Positions 56,481 to 64,000 of a DNA stretch of 64,000 bases are shown one piece after another. Source of the stretch: Luteimonas sp. JM171. Its GTDB lineage: Bacteria > Pseudomonadota > Gammaproteobacteria > Xanthomonadales > Xanthomonadaceae. The notes beneath the pieces were generated by a model that did no database searches, was not told the origin of the DNA, and worked only from the letters and a program-made list of their open reading frames with translations. The translations under genes and the position numbers were made by a program. The DNA lies in NCBI RefSeq assembly GCF_001717465.1, contig NZ_CP017074.1, positions 2,384,873-2,448,872 on the forward strand. The letters run 5' to 3'. Every line of letters begins with the position of its first letter. Positions within the stretch are counted from its first letter, which is position 1.

Positions 56481-57427
56481 TGGCTTGGGCAATCGAGACC
56501 GTCGACAACTCCGGCGGCACGCTGGCCTACCACAAGGTCCTGGCGGACATCAAAGCGCTGGCCGAAGCCAACGGCTGGACCACGTTGAGGTATGTCGATA
56601 CCGGAGACGATCGTGAGCTGATCATGCGCGGTGAGGGGTTGAGCGGTACGGAGGAGATCTTCGTCGGATTCAAGTGCTACCACTCTGTCAGCGGCGACTA
56701 CTACAACCTCGCTGGCGCCACGATGGTGGGTTATGTGGCGGGCAATCCGTTCGAGGGTCAGCCAGGCATCAGCATTAGCGGGATCCCGTGCCACAACAAC
56801 GCGGTGACCTACTACATCGCCTGCAACCCGCAGCGCATCGCTGGCTGCTTCAAGGTTGGGATCCCGGTTTATGAGCATTTCTACTTCGGCAAGTTCTTTC
56901 CACACGCTCGGCGCGGCGAGTATCCGGCGCCGCTCATGGCGGCTGGAATGCTCAACGGGGCAGCGCCGGTGCGTTTCAGCGATCTGACCCATTCGTTCCC
57001 GTACAAGGGTGCAGGCGCAGCTCCCAACTTTCTGCACGTGCGAAGCCAGATGGGCATGTGGCTGATGCCTCGCACGTGGCCTTGGATGGACCGCATCGAC
57101 CCGGCTCGGGTGCTTGCGGGGCCCGCTACGGATCGATATCAGCGTTGCGTCGCGCCTCTGAATGGGCAGTACACGCCACTGCGGGTGGTGCTCTTCGAGC
57201 CTAACGCAAACGTCTTTGGCGAGCTGGACGGCGTGTTTCAGGTCTCAGGTTGGGACAACGGGGTGGAAAACGTACTCCAGGTTGGCGGGACACCAGTCGA
57301 CCAGACGGGGCTTTCTGTGAAGGAGGCGGTGAGCGCGATCTTAGCCGCCGGCGGCCGGGCATTCGTGTGCCTGCAGGACGTCTACCGCACGGCGTGGCGT
57401 GACTTCATTGCTTTGGAGATGTCGTGA
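56480..57427 (+). CDS. Tail protein, unrecognised (after tape measure)
   Basis: 315 residues. WAIETVDNSGGTLAYHKVLA, GWTTLRYVDTGDDRELIMRG and TEEIFVGFKCYHSVSGDYYN suggest a beta-rich structural protein. GC content is lower than in flanking genes. Pairs with the next gene, with which it shares the start pattern F/L-x-A-L-A-x-x-N-GW. Confidence 0.6.
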   Translation: MAWAIETVDNSGGTLAYHKVLADIKALAEANGWTTLRYVDTGDDRELIMRGEGLSGTEEIFVGFKCYHSVSGDYYNLAGATMVGYVAGNPFEGQPGISISGIPCHNNAVTYYIACNPQRIAGCFKVGIPVYEHFYFGKFFPHARRGEYPAPLMAAGMLNGAAPVRFSDLTHSFPYKGAGAAPNFLHVRSQMGMWLMPRTWPWMDRIDPARVLAGPATDRYQRCVAPLNGQYTPLRVVLFEPNANVFGELDGVFQVSGWDNGVENVLQVGGTPVDQTGLSVKEAVSAILAAGGRAFVCLQDVYRTAWRDFIALEMS

Positions 57428-58377
57428 TGGCCGGATATTACGAGGGCGTTGCCAACGGCTTCGCTGAGCTGAAGGCCGTGCTGGAGAGTGCCCTTGTCCT
57501 CAACGGGTGGTCGGATTCCAGCGGCATTTTCAGCAAAGGCGGAATGTTTGTCCGGCTCGATGTTGCGCCAGGAGGCAACGGGCTCGATCTAAATGCAGGC
57601 ACCGGGCAGTCCGGTAGCACGCTCAATGGCGCGGCAACGTTTCCTGTAAGGATCCACTCTTTCATGGTCGCGGATCCCATCGCCTGGCCAGTGACTTACG
57701 AGCTCCACGTAAGTGAAGCGCCTGATGAGGTTTATCTGATTGTCAATTACAACGTCGACCGGGTGCAGACGCTGGCGTTCGGGCGATCGCCCGCACCGGG
57801 CAACGGCACGGGTTACTGGATCAACGGCAGTGGCGGCCCAGGGACCAACTTCTCCCACGCCAACACCGGTTATCAGTGGAACGGTCAGAACTTTAACGCG
57901 CTGCAGAGCGTCGCGCCGTCTAGCGGAAACCAGGACGTTGCGGCAGGCGTGCTGGCGGCGTACCTCAACAGTGGCGACAACCAGCGGTCCTATCGCTATC
58001 ACCGCGACGGTTGGAAACCTGACAATAATGCGGCCGGCCTCCAAGACGGCGGGGTCTCGGGCGGAACCTACGCACTCAGCTTGCTGCGATCTCTTCCGAG
58101 CCAAGCCAACCAAGGCATGGTGCTAGTGCCGGCGTACCTCTTCGAGTGTGCTTCGGACAACCGGTCGATCCCAGCGCTCCAGCTCCACCATTTGCGCCAC
58201 TGCAGGATTGACAACTACAACATCGGCGATGTCGTCGAGTTCGGGCCGGATCGCTGGAAGGTCTACCCGATCGGGCGGAAAGATCTGGCGAACCGCACGC
58301 CGGGGTCCTCAGGCGGCGGTGAGCGGCTGTTGCACACTGGTACCTACGGGTTCGCTGTGCGGTATCACGGGCCCTGA
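57427..58377 (+). CDS. Tail protein, unrecognised (second of pair)
   Basis: 316 residues from the ATG at 57427. N-terminal YYEGVANGFAELKAVLESAL, VLNGWSDSSGIFSKGGMFVR; middle rich in Gly, Asn, Ser (GYWINGSGGPGTNFSHANTG); C-terminal WKVYPIGRKDLANRTPGSSG, GERLLHTGTYGFAVRYHGP. Possibly a tail-tip or receptor-contact protein. No DGR variable repeat is present in it. Confidence 0.6.
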   Translation: MAGYYEGVANGFAELKAVLESALVLNGWSDSSGIFSKGGMFVRLDVAPGGNGLDLNAGTGQSGSTLNGAATFPVRIHSFMVADPIAWPVTYELHVSEAPDEVYLIVNYNVDRVQTLAFGRSPAPGNGTGYWINGSGGPGTNFSHANTGYQWNGQNFNALQSVAPSSGNQDVAAGVLAAYLNSGDNQRSYRYHRDGWKPDNNAAGLQDGGVSGGTYALSLLRSLPSQANQGMVLVPAYLFECASDNRSIPALQLHHLRHCRIDNYNIGDVVEFGPDRWKVYPIGRKDLANRTPGSSGGGERLLHTGTYGFAVRYHGP

Positions 58378-58378
58378 T

Positions 58379-60106
58379 ATGGCAGGCATCAACGGCCAGA
58401 TGCTGTTGGGCTTCCTGTGGGGAGCCGAGAACCCGTTCCTCAGCGCGGATCTGGGCGCGCTTGAGCCGCCAGAGTATCCCTGGGGCGTGTTCGACAGTCG
58501 TGACTATGATCTGAGCGGCGCGAGCTATGCATGGTGGCGGATGGCGGCCAGTACCAATTGGGCGGTCGCCGGTGCAGTGCTGCCGACGTTCTTCGAGGAC
58601 TTTTACAACCGGATCTACATTACCCCGCGGCACGTCGCCCTGGGCAACGTGCTCAGCGAGCAAGCGGTGGAAATCGAGGTGTGGAATGCCTGGACTGTGC
58701 CGCAGACCCTGCTGGAGATCGAAGAGCACGAAACGGAAGCCCTCACGCTCACGGCTCCCGGCAGCCCGCCGCAGGATCCACCGACCACGCTACGTCCGCT
58801 GGAAGATCGGATCTACCTGCTGAACGCCGCCACCAGCGGCCCCTCCGTGATCGATGCCAGCTACACTTGGAACTGGAGCTCGGGCGAAACGATCACCGTC
58901 ACCGTCACCGGCGCCCGGGTGGTGGTGTGGCCCTTCCGGCCGAACTGGCGGCATGGTGTGCTCGAGCGCATCAGCTTCACCACCGATGTGCAGGTGGCGG
59001 ACGATGACACCGAGCTGCGCAGCTCGCTGAGCGGCGACACCTGGCGCCGGCATATCGAGTTCAGTGCCACGCTGAGCGGCGACCAGTTCGCGGCCGCGGA
59101 TGCGCTGCTCTGGGGCTGGCAATCGCAGGTGTACGGACTGCCGGTGTGGTGGGACGTCTCGCGGCTGGTGACGCCGGCGGCCGTGGGCGCGCTCACGCTC
59201 GCGTGTGACACGGCGGACCGCGAGTTCCACCCGGGCGGCCTGGTGATCCTGACCACCGGCGACCAGCGCCACGGCACGCCGCTGAGCGAGGCAGGCGAGA
59301 TCGAAGAGGTGCTGCCCGGCGAGCTGGTGCTGGTGCGGCCGCTCCAGCATGACTGGCCGGCCGGTTCGGCCGTGTGTCCGGGCGTGCTGGCCAGGCTGCC
59401 CGATCGCCAGAGCGTTGGGCGCATCACGGCGGGCGCCGGTGAGCTCTCGGTCACCTTCGCAACCGAAGATGAGCCGGAGATCACCCCGCCGGCGCCGCTG
59501 GTGACCTACCAGGGCGCGGAAGTCGACCTGCGCCGCCCGCTGCGCAACCGGTCCGTCGATGCCTCCTACAGCCGCCGCGTGGGCCGCCTGGACGGCGGGT
59601 TCGGGCCGGTGGTGGTGGATGATCTGAGCGGCCTGCCGCAGGTCCTTCGCCAGCACGATTACCGCCTGCGCACGCGCGCGGACCAGCGCGAGTGGAAGGA
59701 TTGGCTGCGGCGGCGCCGCGGCCAGCAGGTCAGCCAGTGGACCCCCACCTGGCAGACGGAGCTCCGGCCGGTGGCCAACATCCCCGCCGGCGGCACGGTC
59801 CTGGCGATCGCCGCGATCGGCGCGGCCAGCTACTTCGGTAACCAGGTGGGCCGGCGCCACCTGCTGCTCGAGCACCGCGATGGCACGCAATGGCTGCGCG
59901 AGGTGGTCTCGATCGGCGTGGGCGCTGAGCCGGGCGTCGAGCACGTGATGATCGACGATCCCCTGGGCGTGGAAGTTGCCGTCGGCGACTGGAAGCGCGT
60001 GTGCTGGCTCGAGCGGGTGCGGCTCGCCGGTGACGCGGCGGAGATCCACCACCAGACGGCTGAGGTGGCGCAGGCCACCGTCGGCGTGCGGACGGTGCGC
60101 GCATGA
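58379..60106 (+). CDS. Tail-tip/hub protein
   Basis: 575 residues, beta-rich with many Trp. Segments GFLWGAENPFLSADLGALEP, WSSGETITVTVTGARVVVWP, LRTRADQREWKDWLRRRRGQ, and ending in WKRVCWLERVRLAGDAAEIH, EVAQATVGVRTVRA. Lies directly upstream of the DUF2163/BR0599-like gene in the place of hub or DUF2460-like proteins; family not certain. Confidence 0.65.
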   Translation: MAGINGQMLLGFLWGAENPFLSADLGALEPPEYPWGVFDSRDYDLSGASYAWWRMAASTNWAVAGAVLPTFFEDFYNRIYITPRHVALGNVLSEQAVEIEVWNAWTVPQTLLEIEEHETEALTLTAPGSPPQDPPTTLRPLEDRIYLLNAATSGPSVIDASYTWNWSSGETITVTVTGARVVVWPFRPNWRHGVLERISFTTDVQVADDDTELRSSLSGDTWRRHIEFSATLSGDQFAAADALLWGWQSQVYGLPVWWDVSRLVTPAAVGALTLACDTADREFHPGGLVILTTGDQRHGTPLSEAGEIEEVLPGELVLVRPLQHDWPAGSAVCPGVLARLPDRQSVGRITAGAGELSVTFATEDEPEITPPAPLVTYQGAEVDLRRPLRNRSVDASYSRRVGRLDGGFGPVVVDDLSGLPQVLRQHDYRLRTRADQREWKDWLRRRRGQQVSQWTPTWQTELRPVANIPAGGTVLAIAAIGAASYFGNQVGRRHLLLEHRDGTQWLREVVSIGVGAEPGVEHVMIDDPLGVEVAVGDWKRVCWLERVRLAGDAAEIHHQTAEVAQATVGVRTVRA

Positions 60107-60879
60107 GCCGGCCCGTCGAGCTCTACCGGTTCAGCCTGGGGCTGACCACCTGGTACCAGACCAACAGCCCGCAGCCCTTCGAGCTGCAGGGGCAGACATA
60201 CCGCCCGGAGTTCCTGCGCCGGTCGGAGATCAGCTACACCACCGAAGAGTCGCGACAGGAAGTGAAGGTCACCGTGAAGCGCGACCACCCGGTGGTGAAG
60301 CTGTTCGCCGCCGGCGCGCAGATCGGCCGGGTGGGGCTCACCATCCTCGAGGCCGACCGGGACAACCCGGGCACGCGCTTCATCTGGCGCGGCCGCCTGG
60401 TGGGGCCCACGTGGGAGCGCGAGGGCGACGGCCTGCAGGCAGTGCTCCATGGCATCCCGGTGTTCGCGGAGCTCGCCCGCGGCCTGCTGGGCGTGCGGCT
60501 GATGCCGGCCTGCTACAAGGAGCTCTTCGGCGTGCTGTGCCGGGCGGACCGCAACGCCTTCCGCGTGACCGGCACCGCGACGGACGTGCAAGGCGCGGTG
60601 GTGCAATCCCAAGCCTTTGCCGACAAGCCGGACGGCTACTTCAACGGCGGCTGGATCGAGATCAACAACGTCCCGGGCCGCATGATCCTTTCGCACGTGG
60701 GCAACGCCGTCACGCTCACCGGCCCGCCCACGGGGCTGGCCACCGGCGGCACCTTCGATGCCTATCCCGGCTGCGACCACAGCACCGGCCCAGGCGGCTG
60801 TGCGAAGTTCGGCAACCTGCTCAACTTCGGCGGGAAGAAGTTCGTGCCTGAGCGCAACCCGAACACGGGGGGGCTGTAA
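60103..60879 (+). CDS. Tail protein of the DUF2163 / phage BR0599 family
   Basis: 258 residues. N-terminal ELYRFSLGLTTWYQTNSPQP and the conserved C-terminal core PGCDHSTGPGGCAKFGNLLN, FGGKKFVPERNPNTGG, the Cys-His-Cys and NFGG signature of BR0599. A cysteine-bearing region MPACYKELFGVLCRAD is also typical. Baseplate/tip component. Confidence 0.85.
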   Translation: MSRPVELYRFSLGLTTWYQTNSPQPFELQGQTYRPEFLRRSEISYTTEESRQEVKVTVKRDHPVVKLFAAGAQIGRVGLTILEADRDNPGTRFIWRGRLVGPTWEREGDGLQAVLHGIPVFAELARGLLGVRLMPACYKELFGVLCRADRNAFRVTGTATDVQGAVVQSQAFADKPDGYFNGGWIEINNVPGRMILSHVGNAVTLTGPPTGLATGGTFDAYPGCDHSTGPGGCAKFGNLLNFGGKKFVPERNPNTGGL

Positions 60880-63275
60880 TGGCCTGGCCGGCATGGGTGG
60901 TCCAGCTCATCGTGTACTTGGCCGCGACGGTCATCACCGCGCGGCTCAACTGGGGCAAGGCGCCGGGGCGCGACGTCGACCTGTCGGAGTTCAGCGCGCC
61001 GACAATCAGCGAAAACCGGGGGATCCCGGTGCTGTTCGGCCGGCGCTGGCTGCGCGCGCCCAACTGGAACTGGTACGGCGACGTCTCGATCGAGGTGATC
61101 ACGCAAAACGGCGGACGCAAATACGCGTTCTTCGGGCCCCGGGAAAAGATCCCGATCGGGGAAAAGTGGAGCACCGGCGCACACCTGACCTTTTGCTATC
61201 GCCTGGACCGGTTGCTCGAGCTGCGTGCCGGCGAGGTCGACGATCCGATGTGGGCGGGCAACGTCAGCGCCAACACCCTGCTCGAGATCGATGAGCCGGA
61301 GCTCTTCGGCGGCGAGAAAAAGGGCGGCGGCGTGGTGGGGCAAGTGGCGGTGATGTTCGGCCGGCCCGACCAGGCCGCCAACGCTTACCTGGACGCGCAG
61401 ACGGGCGGGGAGGGCATCGCCTACCGGGATGAGTTCGGCCTGGTGCTGGAACACGTCTACGTGGGGACGCAGCGCTGGATCGAGGCCTGGATGGCGCTGG
61501 GCGAGTGCACCAGCACCGAATCGGGCTGGTACCAGTCGCGTGCCGCTGTGGGCCCCGACGGCGACATGAACGCCGCGCACATCATCTACGAGACGCTCAC
61601 CAGCCGGACCTGGGCGCGCCTGGGCTACTCGCCCTCCGAGATCGACGACGCATCGTTCCGGGCCGCTGCCGACACCTTGCATGCGGAGGGCTTCGGCCTG
61701 TCGATCGAGTTCGGCAATGACCAGATGACCGCCCGGCAGTTCATTGCGGAGATCTGCCGCCACGTCGACGGCAACGTGTTCGAGGATCCGGCCACCGGCC
61801 TGTGGACCTTCACGCTCAACCGGGACGATTACGATCCCGATGACATCCCGCTGATCGACGACAGCAACAGCGCCGTGCGCAGCTGCTCGGTGCGCGTGCC
61901 CGAGGTCACCACGGTGGTGGTGGCGTACGAGGATCGCGACCTGCGCCGCGAGCGTTACACCGCGCCGGACACCGACCTGGCCGCGGTGCAGCTGCTGGGC
62001 GGCGAGGTGGCCGTGGTCGACCGCTATCCGGGCATCGCCACCGCTGAGCTCGCCACGCGCGTGTGCGCACGTGAGCGGGCCCAGCAGACCAGGCAGCTGA
62101 TCGAGTGCGAGATCGACGCGTTCGGGCCGGCCGCGGATGACCTGATCCCGGGCCGGGTGTTCCGCTGGCGGCCGTCGAAGCTCGGCTATGACGTCGTGAT
62201 GCGGGTGCTGCGCGCGGACCTGGGCAACATCGACCAGCGCGGCCGCCGTATCCGCGCCCTGCAGGCGCTGCCTGAGGGCGAGGCGAGCACGTACGCACCG
62301 CCGCCGCCTTCGGGGTGGGTGGATCCCATCCAGGCGCCGGTCCCGAGCCCCCAGCGCCTGGTGATGGAATCGCCGTACCAGGTGCTGCTGGCCGACCAGC
62401 TGGGGCCGGAAGCCGCCGGCGAGCTCGACGATGACATGGGCGTTTGCCTGGTGGCGGCCGCGGCGCCCGGCGGCGGCGTGAGCCAGCATGAAGTCTGGAC
62501 GCGGGTGGGGGCCAGCGGGGCCTTCGCGCAGGCGGTTCCGTTCGGTCAGTTCGCAGGCTTCGCGGAACTGGGCGCCGGCGTCGGCCCGGCCACCACGCTG
62601 CTGCCGATCGTGGGCGCCATCGGCCGGGACAAGTTCATCCCCGGGCGCTTGGCCGCGGTGGTCGACGGCGGCCGCATCGAGCTGGTGCTGGTGGAGATAG
62701 TGACCGCCAGCGCGATCACCGTGAAGCGCGGCATGGTGGACACCACGCCGGCGCCGATCGCCGCCGGGGCCAAGCTGTTCTCCCTGGCCGACACCACCAC
62801 CTACATCGATGACGCCCGCGCGGCGGGACAGACGGTGCAGGTGCGGGTGCTCACCGAGTCGCCCAAGGGCAAGCTGCCGCTGTCCGGCGCACCGACGGAC
62901 TCGCTTACCTTCGCCAGCCGCCAGGTGCGGCCGTATCCGCCGGGCCGCCTGCGCATCAACGGCCAGGCGTACCCGGGTGTGCTCGCCGGCGCCAGCATCA
63001 CGGCCCAGGTGGCGCACCGGGACCGTCTGGCGCAGGGCGCCAACCTGGTCGACCAGGACGCCGCCAGCATCGGCCCGGAGCCGGGCACCACGCTCACCTT
63101 CCGCTGGTACCTGGGCGGCGCTCTTGTGCGCACGGAGGCCGGCGTCACCGGCACCAGCGACACATTTACCCCTGCGGGCTCCGGCACCGTCCGCGTGGAA
63201 GTGGAAGCCGTACGCGACGGCCATGCGAGCTGGCAGGCCTTGGCCCATCAATTCTCCTTTGAGGTGACCCCATGA
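60879..63275 (+). CDS. Tail-tip / host-specificity protein (gpJ-like position)
   Basis: 798 residues. An N-terminal hydrophobic stretch (WVVQLIVYLAATVITARLNW) precedes the conserved SEFSAPTISENRGIPVLFGR, a middle with DEFGLVLEHVYVG, ARLGYSPSEIDDASFRAAAD, FIAEICRHVDGNVFEDPATG, and a C-terminal Ig-like or fibronectin-like domain (TLTFRWYLGGALVRTEAGVT). Likely the central tip protein deciding receptor contact. Confidence 0.8.
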   Translation: MAWPAWVVQLIVYLAATVITARLNWGKAPGRDVDLSEFSAPTISENRGIPVLFGRRWLRAPNWNWYGDVSIEVITQNGGRKYAFFGPREKIPIGEKWSTGAHLTFCYRLDRLLELRAGEVDDPMWAGNVSANTLLEIDEPELFGGEKKGGGVVGQVAVMFGRPDQAANAYLDAQTGGEGIAYRDEFGLVLEHVYVGTQRWIEAWMALGECTSTESGWYQSRAAVGPDGDMNAAHIIYETLTSRTWARLGYSPSEIDDASFRAAADTLHAEGFGLSIEFGNDQMTARQFIAEICRHVDGNVFEDPATGLWTFTLNRDDYDPDDIPLIDDSNSAVRSCSVRVPEVTTVVVAYEDRDLRRERYTAPDTDLAAVQLLGGEVAVVDRYPGIATAELATRVCARERAQQTRQLIECEIDAFGPAADDLIPGRVFRWRPSKLGYDVVMRVLRADLGNIDQRGRRIRALQALPEGEASTYAPPPPSGWVDPIQAPVPSPQRLVMESPYQVLLADQLGPEAAGELDDDMGVCLVAAAAPGGGVSQHEVWTRVGASGAFAQAVPFGQFAGFAELGAGVGPATTLLPIVGAIGRDKFIPGRLAAVVDGGRIELVLVEIVTASAITVKRGMVDTTPAPIAAGAKLFSLADTTTYIDDARAAGQTVQVRVLTESPKGKLPLSGAPTDSLTFASRQVRPYPPGRLRINGQAYPGVLAGASITAQVAHRDRLAQGANLVDQDAASIGPEPGTTLTFRWYLGGALVRTEAGVTGTSDTFTPAGSGTVRVEVEAVRDGHASWQALAHQFSFEVTP

Positions 63276-63643
63276 CCATCATCCGCAGGATCTTCGACAC
63301 GCTCCGGCGCTGGCAGGAGTTCACCGGTTGGACGCCGCTGCTGGTGCTGCTGGTGCTGGCGGGCTACGTGCTGCTGGGCGCCTTGTACCCGCGCCTGGAC
63401 GGTGACCGGCTGGGGCTGCTGCTCGAGCTCGCGATCGTGAGCGCCTACGCCATGGCGGCGGTCGGGCTCACCTACCTGAGCTGGCGGCGGTGGCGGCAGC
63501 AGCTGGATCCAGAGCAACAGCTGCAGCTGTGGGACGGCGTGATGCGCGGCGATCGCGGGCCGATGCTGGTGTACGCGATCAACGCGGTGGTCTGGCTGGC
63601 CACGCTGGTGGCCTGGCTCGCGTTCTTCTACGTGGTGCGGTGA
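63272..63643 (+). CDS. Membrane protein, holin candidate
   Basis: 123 residues with three predicted helices (about 22-40, 50-68 and 100-121: LVYAINAVVWLATLVAWLAF). Its place between the tip gene and a lysozyme-like gene, and size, suggest a holin; no holin family motif is recognised. Confidence 0.6.
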   Translation: MTIIRRIFDTLRRWQEFTGWTPLLVLLVLAGYVLLGALYPRLDGDRLGLLLELAIVSAYAMAAVGLTYLSWRRWRQQLDPEQQLQLWDGVMRGDRGPMLVYAINAVVWLATLVAWLAFFYVVR

Positions 63644-63644
63644 T

Positions 63645-64000
63645 ATGCGCGTCCTGGCCATCATCGCAATCGCCGCGCTGCTTGCCGGGTGCCAGCCGCC
63701 GCCGGCCGCCGGCGCTCAGCGCTCCCCTGATCCGCTCGAGCGGGTGCAAGAGGCCATCGCGGAAGCCGCCGTACCGGCCGTGGTGGCGGTCCAGGAGGCG
63801 GTGGAGCAGGTAGCCCCCGCGCCGGCGCAGCCTGCGCCTGTGCGGCCGCTGGTGGCGCCGTGCGCTGTCGACCTGATCGTGCATTACGAGGTCACCAGCC
63901 CTGCGCACTACGCGCGGCGCCTCGAGGGCGTGATCTGGCCCGGCGGCGCCAGCGGTGCAACCTGGGGCGTGGGGTACGACGGTGGCCACCAGACCCGCGG
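63645..64000 (+). CDS. Lysozyme-like endolysin with lipoprotein signal (cut by window end)
   Basis: The first 118 residues are visible. A lipoprotein signal MRVLAIIAIAALLAGC (lipobox LAGC, Cys16) is followed by a Pro/Ala-rich linker, then an enzyme start LIVHYEVTSPAHYARRLEGV, IWPGGASGATWGVGYDGGH, the substrate-site pattern of phage lysozymes of the glycoside-hydrolase type. The C-terminal part lies beyond 64000. Confidence 0.7.
   Translation, partial: MRVLAIIAIAALLAGCQPPPAAGAQRSPDPLERVQEAIAEAAVPAVVAVQEAVEQVAPAPAQPAPVRPLVAPCAVDLIVHYEVTSPAHYARRLEGVIWPGGASGATWGVGYDGGHQTR

Noticed and set aside
56480..60106. Additional DGR variable repeat in tail genes
   Set aside because: No match to the constant VR ends (AAWSSSAAW, FALAVRRSG) was found in these products.

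Overview
The window is about 67% GC by eye and joins a bacterial core-genome segment (1-31745) to the left part of an integrated temperate phage (31746-64000, running off the end). The host gene order glmM / tpiA / secG / tRNA-Leu / nuoA-N, the trpF-trpB-trpA-accD cluster and a FimV homologue upstream of truA point to a gammaproteobacterium of the Xanthomonadaceae (Lysobacter / Luteimonas / Xanthomonas relatives). This assignment is inferred from gene order and protein style, not from a search.

Host region. 129-9119 carries a lytic transglycosylase convergent with psd and a SCO-type copper protein, then prmB, aroC, asd, a FimV-like protein and truA. 9120-16429 carries trpF, trpB, trpA, accD, glmM, an isopenicillin-N-synthase-like oxygenase, tpiA and secG. 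tRNA-Leu(GAG) and a terminator separate these from the complete 14-gene respiratory complex I operon (nuoA-N, 16807-31664), which has its own candidate promoter. An initiator tRNA-Met follows.

Phage region. A serine integrase on the minus strand reads into the tRNA-fMet gene, which is the left attachment site. All genes from 38873 down to the integrase run leftward as one tightly packed operon. It contains small early genes, a putative clamp-like protein, and a complete diversity-generating retroelement (DGR): two tandem DUF1566/C-type-lectin-like target genes, an Avd-type accessory gene, the template repeat and the reverse transcriptase. The 110-bp template (35001-35110) holds 22 adenines. 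The two variable repeats (35638-35747, 36103-36212) differ from it at 15 and 16 of those adenines, and at one other base in total. This adenine-only pattern is the signature of DGR mutagenic retrohoming. The template lies in frame inside the reverse-transcriptase reading frame.

The leftward operon starts at a promoter with a perfect TTGACA box covered by two 15-bp palindromes. Three more copies of the palindrome cover the CI/Cro intergenic region, so the DGR appears to be under phage-repressor control, in an early operon rather than in the tail module. Rightward from Cro come a CII-like regulator, small genes, a CHC2/Toprim primase, a VirE-type helicase, a GGTCCAAT repeat region, the terminase pair, a Mor-like activator, head genes (portal, protease-capsid fusion with an internal capsid start), connector genes, tail tube, frameshifted tail chaperones, tape measure, tail-tip proteins, a membrane protein and a lipoprotein-type lysozyme cut by the window end. 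A 37-bp element repeated before the head gene at 47317 and before the protease-capsid gene is a candidate late regulatory site. No right attachment site is visible, so the phage continues beyond 64000.
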